A DNA stretch of 64,000 nt from Pseudomonas sp. C1C7 (GCF_013359595.1 NZ_JABFMP010000015.1:1-64000); one strand, 5' to 3'. Counted from the first letter of the stretch, positions 46,882-55,680 are shown. The notes: generated from the letters alone by a model not told the origin. A program made the numbers and translations.

Positions 46882-47481
46882 ATGTATAAAAAAGAAAAAA
46901 CCGAAAAGCTTAAAAACAACATCAAATATCTGATAAAGAGTCGCGGCGAAACGCGATTGTCATTGTGCAACTCCAGTGGTCTCACTCGAACGACGATCTA
47001 CAATATTCTGGAGGGAAAGGTCGTTAATGCGCAGCAATCGACCATACGCAAGATTTCGGATTTTTTTGGTGTGTCGTACAAGGAAATAGAGACTGTAGAT
47101 ATTGAAAAGAAAGAAATAATAGAAAGCAGTATTTCGTTGCAGGGAAATACGAATCCAGCCGCAGTACCTGTCATCAGCGAGCGTTTTCTTGTTCAAAGCC
47201 TCGATAAGCGAATAGGGGAGTTGGCGACCATCCATCCTCTCACCTATTACTTTGGAGCAGCTTGCAATTTGATTGCGGTGCTGTTGGAGAATGAATTAAA
47301 TGGCGTCAATGAGGCTGGTGATTTATTGATAGTGAAAAAAGGATCGTTTGCGAGCGATAAAGAAAGACTGGTGTGCAATAAAACGACAGGCAAGTTGCTT
47401 ATAACCCGTGATCCTGCTCCTGATTTGGATACTTTTCATGTTGTAGGGGAAATCATTGAGGAGAGGTTCAATGTCCGTTGA
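46882..47481 (+). CDS. XRE-family regulator with S24/LexA-like C-terminal domain
   Basis: A 199-residue protein. Residues about 8-75 form a helix-turn-helix of the phage-repressor (XRE) kind: TRLSLCNSSGLTRTTIYNILEGKVVNAQQSTIRKISDFFGVS. The C-terminal half (about 120-199) looks like the beta-rich S24 fold (GDLLIVKKGSFASDKERLVC, ITRDPAP, HVVGEIIEER). Where S24 peptidases have a catalytic Ser just before the GD motif, this protein reads NELNGVNEAGDLLIV, so it is probably not self-cleaving. AT-rich codon use differs from neighbours. It overlaps the transporter gene by 11 bases. No strong ribosome site precedes the ATG. Confidence 0.78.
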   Translation: MYKKEKTEKLKNNIKYLIKSRGETRLSLCNSSGLTRTTIYNILEGKVVNAQQSTIRKISDFFGVSYKEIETVDIEKKEIIESSISLQGNTNPAAVPVISERFLVQSLDKRIGELATIHPLTYYFGAACNLIAVLLENELNGVNEAGDLLIVKKGSFASDKERLVCNKTTGKLLITRDPAPDLDTFHVVGEIIEERFNVR

Positions 47482-48343
47482 GCATGAAAATAGTCGGTTC
47501 AAGTTACTAGGATTTGAAAACTCCAAAAGTCTCGCTGTCATCATGGTTGTTTCTACGGGAAAGATTGTCAGAATCAAGCTCGGTGATTTGTTGAGAAGTG
47601 AGCTTCTGGATGATCTAAGCAAGATGGAGATAAAGGACGTTTACAGGAAGTTTTACTCAGGTGGAACTGCAATAACAGCATATGAAGTCAGCGATCGCCA
47701 TGAGAGGTCCTGGATGACCTATGTTGTGCTCAATTTGATGTTGTTTGTCCTGTATGTTTTTACCAATATTGCAGCGGTCAAACTTGTTTATATTGAATAT
47801 TTTGATGTTGTCGTTACGCCTGGCGTTTTTCTTTATCCACTGACATTCCTGGTGGTTGATCTGTTGAATGAATCCTTCGGACTCCGGCTTGCAAGGAGAG
47901 CTATATATTTTGCCTTCGCAAGTAATGCTTTTATTCTGATTTTGCTGGCTGCTGCCAGCCATCTACCGGGCCTGCCTGATTGGAGTCTTGATGAACCTTA
48001 TGGTGTAGTTGTGAATCACGTCGCTTCCGTGTTGGTCGCCTCGTCGGTTTCCTTTCTTTTTTCTGAGTATGTAAATTCATACTTGCTGTGCAGGATCAAA
48101 GAACTCACTAGCTCTCGATATTTATTCTTGCGGGTGTTCTTCAGTACGTTTTTTGCCGTGATAATCGACAGCTTTATTTTTTGCTTCATTGCGTTTTATG
48201 GGGCAATGGAGAATAGCGTTATTCTTCAAATGGTTTATGTTCAGATAGCGATCAAGATGTGCTTCGCGGTGTTCAATGTATTTCCAGCCTATGGTGCAAG
48301 ATCATTGTTCAAGCGATACGTCACCGTTAACCAGCCCGCATAA
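47471..48343 (+). CDS. queuosine-precursor transporter (YhhQ/VUT family) with N-terminal extension
   Basis: A 290-residue membrane protein. From about residue 80 it matches the YhhQ (VUT_1, formerly DUF165) family: six membrane helices, with the hallmark FLYPLTFLVVDLLNESFGLRLARRAIYF and a C-terminal VQIAIKMCFAVFNVFPAYGAR. YhhQ imports preQ0/preQ1 for queuosine synthesis. The first 80 residues (FKLLGFENSKSLAVIMVV, IKLGDLLRSELLDDLSKMEI) are soluble and absent from E. coli YhhQ, which is about 220 residues. ATG 47471 is chosen because GAGGAGAGG precedes it and it overlaps the regulator stop, implying coupled translation. Confidence 0.85.
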   Translation: MSVEHENSRFKLLGFENSKSLAVIMVVSTGKIVRIKLGDLLRSELLDDLSKMEIKDVYRKFYSGGTAITAYEVSDRHERSWMTYVVLNLMLFVLYVFTNIAAVKLVYIEYFDVVVTPGVFLYPLTFLVVDLLNESFGLRLARRAIYFAFASNAFILILLAAASHLPGLPDWSLDEPYGVVVNHVASVLVASSVSFLFSEYVNSYLLCRIKELTSSRYLFLRVFFSTFFAVIIDSFIFCFIAFYGAMENSVILQMVYVQIAIKMCFAVFNVFPAYGARSLFKRYVTVNQPA

Positions 48344-48347
48344 GGCC

Positions 48348-48379
48348 GAGCATGAATCAATCGATATTGATTCATGCTC
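48348..48379. terminator. bidirectional terminator between transporter and queC
   Basis: Perfect 14-bp arms GAGCATGAATCAAT and ATTGATTCATGCTC enclose CGAT, immediately after the transporter stop and just past the queC stop on the other strand. Confidence 0.75.
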
Positions 48380-48392
48380 AACAAACCTCTAA

Positions 48393-49091
48393 TTAGCTCA
48401 GATTCATTTTCCGATTGAGGCTTTCCCTGATTCCCACTTTGTCAGCGAGGAACTCGCTCAACCCCTTTGCCCGCAGGTGGCATGCGTCGCAGCTTCCACA
48501 GCCATTTCCCTTTATCCCGTTGTAGCAAGTCAGCGTGTGATCGCGCACAAATTCCAGCTTGTCGTAATGGTCGGCCAAGGCCCAGATTTCAGCCTTGTTC
48601 AGCCACATCAGCGGCGTTTCAAATCGCAGTGTGTAGTCCATTCCGGACTCAATGGCCGTGTTCAGCGCTTTGACGAATTGATCCCGGCAATCGGGGTAGC
48701 CGGAGAAGTCGGTTTCACAGACGCCGGTGATGACGGTCTGCGCTTGCACTTGGTAGGCATAAATGGACGCCAAGGTTAAAAACAGAATGTTCCTGCCGGG
48801 TACAAAGGTGCTTGGCAGTTTCTCTCCAGAACTATTGGTGGTGGGGACCGGAATGTTGTCGCGGGTCAGGCTGCTGATCGCCAGTTCATTCAGCAGTGAA
48901 GCGTCCAGCACCTTGTGTGCGCTAACACCGATCTGTGTGGCGAGTTGCTGTGCCACTTCAATTTCCGCCCGATGTCGTTGGCCGTAGTCGAAGGTGACGC
49001 AGTGAACTTCGTCGTAGTGCGCCAGTGCATGGATCAAGCAGGTGGTGGAGTCCTGGCCGCCGCTGAATACGATAACTGCCTTTTTGGTCAT
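48393..49091 (-). CDS. queC: 7-cyano-7-deazaguanine synthase QueC
   Basis: A 232-residue ATP-dependent enzyme converting 7-carboxy-7-deazaguanine to preQ0 in the queuosine pathway. The PP-loop SGGQDSTT is at the N-terminus and the zinc site is [19 protein letters not shown] with four Cys near residue 190. AAGGACG precedes the start. It converges on the queuosine-precursor transporter, so making and importing the same intermediate are encoded side by side. In Pseudomonas a queC is usually found beside queE downstream of tol-pal; this copy has a different setting and may be a second one. Confidence 0.93.
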   Translation of the reverse strand: MTKKAVIVFSGGQDSTTCLIHALAHYDEVHCVTFDYGQRHRAEIEVAQQLATQIGVSAHKVLDASLLNELAISSLTRDNIPVPTTNSSGEKLPSTFVPGRNILFLTLASIYAYQVQAQTVITGVCETDFSGYPDCRDQFVKALNTAIESGMDYTLRFETPLMWLNKAEIWALADHYDKLEFVRDHTLTCYNGIKGNGCGSCDACHLRAKGLSEFLADKVGIRESLNRKMNLS

Positions 49092-49377
49092 GCTTTTTCG
49101 TCCTTGGGAGATCCCGGCGTAATGCAGGGAATGGGCATTGACCCTATAGGGAAGTGCGGATTTTGGCTGTGGGACGTTTCGGAAAAGCGTGTCACCGATT
49201 TCAGTTTGTGTCGTTTGTTTGCTGAAAAGAGTGCAGGTCAGTATGACATCATTTTTGTCAGAATGACTCGCTGTCTATTTGACTATCGAAAACATAACTG
49301 ATTGATATTTAACAACTTATAAACTGGCATGGTTCATGAAATACGGAAAGCAATTAACCCGAAGCAGGAGACTCCCC

Positions 49378-49728
49378 ATGACTCGTTCCATTTCTCTTGG
49401 CTTCACATTGTGTTTTTTGCTTTCCCCGCTGTGCATGGCCGATCAGGTCGTGCGCGAGGTGCCGGATACCACTGCCGGCAAAGGCTACGGAGCCCTGACC
49501 GGTCTGATGGTCGGTGCAGTCGGCGGTCCGGTGGGAGCTTTGGTGGGAGCCGGTGCCGGGTTTTTCGCCGGTGGCTCGGTGCAGCAAGCGGCGGGCCTCT
49601 CGCAGACCGCTTACGAAGTGAAGGACGCGCAGGGTGAAGTCAGCACGGTTCGCTCACCCAATGCCCATTTCGAGCCGGGTCAGCAGGTGACTCGCCAGGG
49701 GCTGCGACTGGTGCCTCAAGGCAGTTGA
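49378..49728 (+). CDS. small secreted glycine-zipper protein
   Basis: A 116-residue protein with a signal peptide (about 1-20, ending CMA-DQVV) and a Gly-rich membrane-inserting segment (LTGLMVGAVGGPVGALVGAGAGFFAGG) typical of glycine-zipper outer-membrane or periplasmic proteins. There is a Cys (PLCMA) but the lipobox is poor. A perfect CAGGAG ribosome site before ATG 49378 decides the start over an upstream in-frame ATG. A strong terminator follows. Function unknown. Confidence 0.8.
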   Translation: MTRSISLGFTLCFLLSPLCMADQVVREVPDTTAGKGYGALTGLMVGAVGGPVGALVGAGAGFFAGGSVQQAAGLSQTAYEVKDAQGEVSTVRSPNAHFEPGQQVTRQGLRLVPQGS

Positions 49729-49762
49729 GTCGCTGATGGCTGTCGAACGATTTTCCCTTTCA

Positions 49763-49799
49763 CGGGCAGACGAGCCGCACCTCGTTTGCCCGTTTTTTT
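49763..49799 (+). terminator. Rho-independent terminator of the glycine-zipper gene
   Basis: CGGGCAGACGAG pairs with CTCGTTTGCCCG (one mismatch) around a 6-base loop and is followed by seven T residues. Confidence 0.9.
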
Positions 49800-49827
49800 C
49801 ATACAAATCCGGGCGAGGCGCGAACCC

Positions 49828-49921
49828 TGTAGGAGCTGCCGCAGGCTGCGATCTTTTGGCTTTGCTTTTTAAAGACAAGATCAAAAGATCGCAGCCTCGT
49901 TTCACTCGACAGCTCCTACAG
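49828..49921. repeat. REP/REPIN-like element, family A (copy 8)
   Basis: CTGTAGGAGCTGCCGCAGGC with TGCGATCTTTT is answered by AAAAGATCGCAGCC and CGACAGCTCCTACAG, as in copy 4. It separates the glycine-zipper gene from the convergent thiolase gene. Confidence 0.82.
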
Positions 49922-49946
49922 ATTAGTTACAGGGCATCAGCGTTTT

Positions 49947-51128
49947 TTAGGCCCGTTCAAAAATCGCCGCAATCCCCTGACCACCACCAATGCACATGGT
50001 CACCAGCGCATAGCGCCCGCCAGTGCGGTGCAACTCATGAATCGCCTTGGTAGCGATGATGGTGCCGGTCGCACCCACCGGGTGACCCAATGCAATACCG
50101 GAGCCGTTCGGGTTGACCTTGGCCGGGTCCAGATCCAGTTCCTGGCTGACCGCGCAGGCTTGCGCTGCGAAGGCGATGTTGGCTTCGATCACGTCAAGGT
50201 CGGCGACGGTCAGGCCGGCGCGCTTGAGGGCCAGGCGGGTGGCCGGGATCGGGCCCAGGCCCATCAGTTCCGGCTCGACACCGGCGTGGGCGTAGCTGAC
50301 CAGACGGGCCATCGGCTTGAGGTTGTTGACCTGCACCGCGCTGGCGGTGGCCATGACGATCGCGGCGGCGCCGTCGTTCAGGCCCGAGGCGTTGCCGGCG
50401 GTGACCGAACCGTCCTTCTTGAACGCAGGCTTCATCGCCGCCAGTTGTTCAAGCGAGGTGGCACGCGGGTGTTCGTCGACGTTGAACAGCTTGGTGCCTT
50501 TGCGATCCTGGATTTCCACCGTGGCGATCTGATCAACGAAGTAGCCGTTGGCAATCGCATGGGCGGCGCGTTTCTGGTCTTCCAGGGCCAGGGCGTCCTG
50601 CATTTCGCGAGTGATGCCGTTGCGCTCGGCGACGTTCTCGGCGGTGATGCCCATGTGGATGCTCTGGAACGGGTCATGCAGGATGCCCAGCATGTAGTCG
50701 ATGGCCTGGATGTTGCCCATGCGCGCACCCCAACGGGCGGCCGGCATCAGGTACGGGCCACGGCTCATGGACTCGGCACCGGCACCGATGGCGATTTCGG
50801 CGTCGCCCAGCAGCAGGGTCTGCGCCGCGCTGACGATCGCCTGCAGGCCCGATCCGCACAGGCGGTTGACGTTATAGGCCGGGGTTTCCTTCGGGATGCC
50901 GGCGTTCATCGCGGCAACACGGGACAGGTAGGCATCGCGGGTTTCGGTCGGGATCACGTTGCCCATCACCAGATGGCCGACGAGCGCCGGGTCCACGGCA
51001 GCCTTTTGCAGGGCGGTCTTGATCGCGGTGGTCGCCAGATCCACTGGCGGCACATCCTTGAGCGAACCGCCGAAGGAACCGATGGCGGTACGGGCGGCGC
51101 TGACGACGTAGATTTCCGGGGTGTTCAT
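49947..51128 (-). CDS. acetyl-CoA acetyltransferase / beta-ketothiolase
   Basis: A 393-residue thiolase. Active-site Cys in NRLCGSGLQA near residue 90, His in GIALGHPVGATG near residue 350 and the second Cys in TMCIGGGQG near residue 380 are all present, so it should be active. It could work in fatty-acid or ketogenic amino-acid degradation or in acetoacetyl-CoA formation. It is preceded 20 bases upstream by an enoyl-CoA hydratase gene in the same direction, suggesting a short beta-oxidation operon. The substrate chain length is not readable. Confidence 0.93.
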   Translation of the reverse strand: MNTPEIYVVSAARTAIGSFGGSLKDVPPVDLATTAIKTALQKAAVDPALVGHLVMGNVIPTETRDAYLSRVAAMNAGIPKETPAYNVNRLCGSGLQAIVSAAQTLLLGDAEIAIGAGAESMSRGPYLMPAARWGARMGNIQAIDYMLGILHDPFQSIHMGITAENVAERNGITREMQDALALEDQKRAAHAIANGYFVDQIATVEIQDRKGTKLFNVDEHPRATSLEQLAAMKPAFKKDGSVTAGNASGLNDGAAAIVMATASAVQVNNLKPMARLVSYAHAGVEPELMGLGPIPATRLALKRAGLTVADLDVIEANIAFAAQACAVSQELDLDPAKVNPNGSGIALGHPVGATGTIIATKAIHELHRTGGRYALVTMCIGGGQGIAAIFERA

Positions 51129-51148
51129 GGCAGGTTTCCTTTCGGGAT

Positions 51149-51907
51149 TTACTTATCTGTACTGCGATTGAGCAGTGCGTTCAAGGCGGTTTTGGCTTCG
51201 GCGCTGTTCAGGCGCTGAATGAACAATTGGTTTTCTTCGCGCAGAGTGGCTTGCAGTTCGGCCATGCCGGGCTGCTTCATCAATTGCCGGGACTGGCGCA
51301 GGGATTCCTGGGGCATGGCCAGGAAGCGCTGGGCGACTTTCTTCGCACCCGCCAGGCATTGCTCGCCATCATCGAAGGCTTCGTTGGCCAGGCCCCAGTC
51401 CAGCGCATCGGCGCCGCTGAAACCGTCGCCCAGCAGCAACAGGCGCGCGGCACGGGCCTGACCGAGCAGGCGCGGCAGAATCAGGCTGGCGCCGAATTCC
51501 GGGCACAGGCCGAGGTTGACGAACGGCATGCGCAGCTTGGCGTTGTGGGTCACCAGCACCTGATCGCAATGCAGCAGCACGGTGGTGCCGATGCCAATGG
51601 CCGCACCGCACACCGCGGCGATCAGCGGTTTTTGCAGGTGGGTCACGGCGCGCATCAGGCGGAAGGCCGGGCTGTCCAGGTGGGTCGGCGGCTCTTGCAG
51701 AAAGTCCACCAGGTCGTTTCCGCTGGTAAAGCAGTTCGGACCGCCGGTGAGGATGATCACCCGCACCTCGGCGTTCTCGTCAGCGGCAAACAGCTCGTCG
51801 GCCAGGCGCGTGTACATCGCGTTGGTCAGGGCGTTGAGCTTGTCCGGACGGTCGATGGTCAGCGTCAGCACGCCATCGCTCAGTTGTCGTTTGATCAGGT
51901 CGGTCAT
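51149..51907 (-). CDS. enoyl-CoA hydratase/isomerase family protein
   Basis: 252 residues of the crotonase fold. Oxyanion-hole segments are GGPNCFTSGNDLVDF near residue 65 and AVCGAAIGIGTTVLLHCD near residue 105; the catalytic position after that reads FVNLGLCPEFGAS, with one Glu present. The start is set at the Met before TDLIKRQL because upstream codons lie in the promoter region. It is the first gene of a pair with the thiolase. Confidence 0.9.
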   Translation of the reverse strand: MTDLIKRQLSDGVLTLTIDRPDKLNALTNAMYTRLADELFAADENAEVRVIILTGGPNCFTSGNDLVDFLQEPPTHLDSPAFRLMRAVTHLQKPLIAAVCGAAIGIGTTVLLHCDQVLVTHNAKLRMPFVNLGLCPEFGASLILPRLLGQARAARLLLLGDGFSGADALDWGLANEAFDDGEQCLAGAKKVAQRFLAMPQESLRQSRQLMKQPGMAELQATLREENQLFIQRLNSAEAKTALNALLNRSTDK

Positions 51908-52140
51908 CGAAGGCGCCTGCAGAGTCGGTTTGGCGGCCACTTTAAGCGCCACGCAAACCCCGCCGCTATGACAAAACGGGTCAACCGGGTTGATGTTTTT
52001 TGCCATATTGCCTTACACGCCCACATGGCCTGCACGGTGGGGACACACCCATTCGGGGTATGGTCCGTTTGCCTGAATCGCCCAATAGTAGGCTCATCCG
52101 CTCATCCAGAGCCGAACTCGCTGAATAAGGTGCATTTGCT

Positions 52141-53247
52141 ATGGGCAAGACACTGCTTAAGGTGATTTCCAGTCTGTTCGTCGTACCGCTGACCCTGAAC
52201 GCTTACGCCGCCGAAGTGAACGACAGCAATACCCTCAGGTTGTACAACTGGGCGGACTACATCGGCGAAAAGACCCTCGCCAACTTTGAAAAAGAGACGG
52301 GCATCAAAGTCATTTATGACACCTTCGACGCCTACGAAACGGTACAGGCCAAACTGCTCACCGGTCACTCCGGCTACGACCTTATCGTTCTGAACGCCTC
52401 GCTTGCGCCGCCGCTGATCAAGGCCAAGGTGTTCCAGCCACTGGACAAGAAACTGCTGCCGAGCTGGAGCAACCTCGACCCGAAAGTCATCAACGACCTG
52501 CAGGGCTTCGACCCGGGCACCACCTATTCGGCGCCCTACACCTGGGGCAGCAACGGCGTGACATACAACGTCGACAAGATCAAGGAACGCATGCCCGACG
52601 CGCCAATCGGCTCGCTGGCGATGATTTTCGATCCGAAGATCGTCTCGCGCTTCGCCGACTGCGGCGTGACCCTGCTGGATGCGCCGACCGAGGTGATCCC
52701 GCTGGCCCTGAAATACCTGGGCCGCGACCCGCGCAGCGCCAAGCCGGAAGACCTCAAGGCCGCCCAGGACGTGCTGCTGTCGGTGCGGCCTTACATCCGC
52801 AAATTCGACTCGGTCAACTACCTCACCAGCCTGCCCAACGGTGACGTCTGCATGGCCATGACCTGGTCCGGCGACTACGCCACCGCCATGGCCCGCGCCG
52901 AGGAAGCGAAGAAGCAGATCAACCTGGCCTACTTCATTCCCAAGGAAGGCTCGCTGATCTGGTTCGACAACATGTACATCCCGGCCGATGCGCCCCACGT
53001 GGCCAACGCCCACAAGTTTCTCGAGTACCTGATGCAGCCGCAGGTGATGGCCGACGTCAGCGATTTCATCAACTACGCCAACAGCAACGCGGCCGCCACA
53101 CCGCTGCTCAATGCCAGCGTGCGCGATAACCCGGCGATTTATCCCGACGAAGACGTTCGTCAGCGACTGTTCCCGCAGAAGACCCAGGACGCCAAAGACA
53201 TGCGCGCCATCACCCGGGTCTGGAGCACGGTGAAGAGCGGGATCTGA
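52141..53247 (+). CDS. polyamine (putrescine-type) ABC transporter periplasmic binding protein
   Basis: A 368-residue PotF/SpuD-like protein with a signal peptide ending near residue 24 (AYA-AEVN). The family motifs LRLYNWADYIGEKTLANFEKE and YDTFDAYETVQAKLLTGHSGYDLI are present, as are VCMAMTWSGDYATAM and the late IWFDNMYIPADAPH that line the polyamine pocket. No permease genes follow; instead an aminotransferase gene starts 30 bases downstream. The pair resembles the spuD-spuC type arrangement for putrescine uptake and catabolism. Confidence 0.9.
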   Translation: MGKTLLKVISSLFVVPLTLNAYAAEVNDSNTLRLYNWADYIGEKTLANFEKETGIKVIYDTFDAYETVQAKLLTGHSGYDLIVLNASLAPPLIKAKVFQPLDKKLLPSWSNLDPKVINDLQGFDPGTTYSAPYTWGSNGVTYNVDKIKERMPDAPIGSLAMIFDPKIVSRFADCGVTLLDAPTEVIPLALKYLGRDPRSAKPEDLKAAQDVLLSVRPYIRKFDSVNYLTSLPNGDVCMAMTWSGDYATAMARAEEAKKQINLAYFIPKEGSLIWFDNMYIPADAPHVANAHKFLEYLMQPQVMADVSDFINYANSNAAATPLLNASVRDNPAIYPDEDVRQRLFPQKTQDAKDMRAITRVWSTVKSGI

Positions 53248-53277
53248 TCGTCACATTTTTCAGTTCGAGGTTTTTGT

Positions 53278-54711
53278 ATGGCTACTCCAATCAAGGCTAC
53301 GCCCGTCAGTAAAGTGTTCTCCAAGGCTGAAGCAGCCGCCCTGGTCAAGGCCGACAAGGCCCACCACATGCACGGCTACCACGTGTTCGACGAGCACGCC
53401 GAACAGGGTTCGCTGAACATCGTTGCCGGCGACGGCGCGTACATTACCGACACCGAGGGCAACCGTTTCCTCGATGCCGTGGGCGGCATGTGGTGCACCA
53501 ACATCGGCCTGGGCCGTGAGGAAATGGCCGAAGCCATCGCCGATCAGGTGCGGCAGCTGGCCTATTCGAACCCGTTTTCCGACATGTCGAACAACGTGGC
53601 GATCCAGCTCTGCGAAAAACTCGCCAGCCTCGCCCCGGGCGATCTCGACCATGTGTTCCTGACCACTGGCGGCTCCACGGCGGTCGACACCGCCTATCGC
53701 CTGATCCAGTACTACCAGAACTGCCGCGGCAAGACCGAGAAGAAGCACATCATCGCGCGCTTCAACGCCTATCACGGCTCCACCACCCTGACCATGTCCA
53801 TCGGCAACAAGGCCGCCGACCGGGTGCCGGAGTTCGACTACGCCAACCCGCTGATCCACCACGTCTCCAACCCCAACCCGTACCGGGCGCCGGAGGGCAT
53901 GGACGAGGCGCAGTTCCTCGAGTTTCTGGTCAAGGAATTCGAAGACAAGATCCTCTCGATTGGCGCGGACAAGGTCGCCGGCTTCTTCGCCGAACCGGTG
54001 ATGGGCTCGGGCGGGGTGATCATTCCGCCCAAGGGCTACCTCAAGCGCATGTGGGAAGTCTGCCAGCGCTACGACATCCTGTTCGTCGCCGACGAAGTGG
54101 TGACCTCGTTCGGGCGCCTGGGCAAGTTCTTCGCTTCCAAGGACGTGTTCGACGTGCAACCGGACATCATCACCACCGCCAAGGGCCTGACCTCGGCCTA
54201 TCTGCCGCTGGGCGCGTGCATCTTTTCCGACCGCATCTGGAAGGTCATCGCCGAGCCGGGCACCGGGCGCTGTTTCACCCACGGCTTCACCTACAGTGGC
54301 CATCCGGTGTGCTGCACCGCGGCGCTGAAGAACATCGAGATCATCGAACGGGAAAACCTGCTGGCCCATGTCGACGATGTCGGCGGCTATCTGGAACAGC
54401 GCCTGGCGACCTTGTGCGATCTGCCACTGGTGGGCGACGTGCGCTGCCTGAAGTTGATGGCCTGCGTGGAGTTCGTGGCCGACAAGCGCACCAAGGCGCT
54501 GTTCGACGACGCGATCAACATCGGCGAGAAGATCCACTCCCGCGCCCAGGCCCGGGGCTTGTTGGTGCGGCCGATCATGCACCTGAACGTGATGTCGCCG
54601 CCGCTGATCCTGACGTATGCACAGGTGGACGAGATCGTCGAGATCCTGCGCGAGTGCATCCTGGAAGTGGCGGCCGAGCTTGCCGCGAGCGGCCAGTACG
54701 CCGGCCAATGA
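53278..54711 (+). CDS. class III PLP aminotransferase, putrescine--pyruvate (SpuC-like) type
   Basis: A 477-residue omega-aminotransferase. PLP contacts are seen in TGGSTAVDTAYR, in FNAYHGSTTLTMS and in FVADEVVTSFGRLG. The catalytic Lys is in TTAKGLTSAYLPLG near residue 303. It probably transaminates putrescine or another diamine to an amino-aldehyde. The upstream putrescine-type binding protein supports this. A strict assignment to spuC cannot be made, because pseudomonads carry several close paralogues. Confidence 0.9.
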   Translation: MATPIKATPVSKVFSKAEAAALVKADKAHHMHGYHVFDEHAEQGSLNIVAGDGAYITDTEGNRFLDAVGGMWCTNIGLGREEMAEAIADQVRQLAYSNPFSDMSNNVAIQLCEKLASLAPGDLDHVFLTTGGSTAVDTAYRLIQYYQNCRGKTEKKHIIARFNAYHGSTTLTMSIGNKAADRVPEFDYANPLIHHVSNPNPYRAPEGMDEAQFLEFLVKEFEDKILSIGADKVAGFFAEPVMGSGGVIIPPKGYLKRMWEVCQRYDILFVADEVVTSFGRLGKFFASKDVFDVQPDIITTAKGLTSAYLPLGACIFSDRIWKVIAEPGTGRCFTHGFTYSGHPVCCTAALKNIEIIERENLLAHVDDVGGYLEQRLATLCDLPLVGDVRCLKLMACVEFVADKRTKALFDDAINIGEKIHSRAQARGLLVRPIMHLNVMSPPLILTYAQVDEIVEILRECILEVAAELAASGQYAGQ

Positions 54712-54764
54712 CTTCATCGGTCAGGCTGTTACCAAGGGCCCGTTCTCCCGCTATGCTGCGGGGC

Positions 54765-55616
54765 ATGAGCAAACCAGACGACGAAACGCTGATCGCGATG
54801 CCCTTCGGGGCATTGCACAAATGGCATGGGGGAATGCGCGAGGCATTCGCCCATATCGACGAGCCCGACGCCCTGCAATACCTGGCGTCGGCGCTGGCGC
54901 AGCTGGTGTCCATCGAATCGATGATGATCAGCCTGGAACGCAAGGACCGCCCGCCGCAGTTGCTGCATCAGCGCGGGATCGCCCAGGAGTATCAGGTGTC
55001 GATCCTGGAGCGCTATTTTTCCGGCGGTTATCTGCTTGACCCGTTCTGCCTGGCGGTGGAGCAGGGCCTGGCGCAAGGCTTCTACCACCTGGAAGAAATC
55101 GCCCCGGACAACTTCTTCGACAGCGACTACTACAAGACCTACTACCTCAACGCGGGCTGTTCGGAAGACAGCTACTACATCGTCGACACCGGCAACGACA
55201 CCAAAATCTCCGTCAGCCTGTACCAGGGGTTCGGCGGTGAATGCCTGCGAGTCGAACACCTGAACCTGCTGCGCGCCGTGGAACCGCTGGTGCGCGAATT
55301 CGTCAGCGAATTCAGCCGCCGCGGCATGCTGCGCAACAGCGCGATCCAGTGCGACAGCGAACACAACCTGCGCGACGACCTCAAGCATCGGGTGCAATCG
55401 GCGTTCGAGCAGTTCGGCAGTGACCTGCTGACCGAGCGCGAGCGGGAAGTGGCGCACATGGTCCTGCGCGGCCACTCCGTCAAATCCACCGCCAGCCAGA
55501 TGAACATCTCCCCGGAAACCGTGCGCATGCACCGCAAGAATCTGTACCTGAAGCTGGAAGTGGGTTCGCAGTCGGAGTTGTTTGCGCTGTTTATCGAGTG
55601 GTTGCGCGGGCACTGA
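54765..55616 (+). CDS. LuxR-family transcription regulator
   Basis: About 283 residues. The C-terminal LuxR helix-turn-helix is clear (LLTEREREVAHMVLRGHSVKSTASQMNISPETVRMHRKNLYLKL). The N-terminal 200 residues (GALHKWHGGMREAFAHIDEP, YFSGGYLLDPFCLAVEQ, YYLNAGCSEDSYYIVDTGND) form a sensor region that I do not recognise as a receiver or autoinducer domain. ATG 54753, four codons upstream, is an alternative start. It follows the aminotransferase gene closely in the same direction and is a candidate regulator of the polyamine pair. Confidence 0.82.
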   Translation: MSKPDDETLIAMPFGALHKWHGGMREAFAHIDEPDALQYLASALAQLVSIESMMISLERKDRPPQLLHQRGIAQEYQVSILERYFSGGYLLDPFCLAVEQGLAQGFYHLEEIAPDNFFDSDYYKTYYLNAGCSEDSYYIVDTGNDTKISVSLYQGFGGECLRVEHLNLLRAVEPLVREFVSEFSRRGMLRNSAIQCDSEHNLRDDLKHRVQSAFEQFGSDLLTEREREVAHMVLRGHSVKSTASQMNISPETVRMHRKNLYLKLEVGSQSELFALFIEWLRGH

Positions 55617-55639
55617 TCGCCTGACACAACCGACCTCTT

Positions 55640-55669
55640 CTGTGGGAGCGAGCCTGCTCGCGATGGCCG
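55640..55669. repeat. REP-like half element, family C (copy 6)
   Basis: Single TGTGGGAGCGAGCCTGCTCG CGATGGCCG unit without an inverted partner nearby. It lies between the regulator stop and the antitoxin stop. Confidence 0.75.
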
Positions 55670-55680
55670 TGTTGGTTCAC

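Noticed and set aside
46479..49377. An integrase, transposase or att sites marking the islet as a mobile element
   Set aside because: No such gene or clear flanking direct repeat was seen. Horizontal origin is inferred from composition only.
46800..49380. PreQ1 riboswitch controlling the transporter or queC
   Set aside because: Neither the region before the regulator nor that before queC shows a preQ1-type stem-loop with an A-rich tail that I can recognise. A covariance search would settle it.
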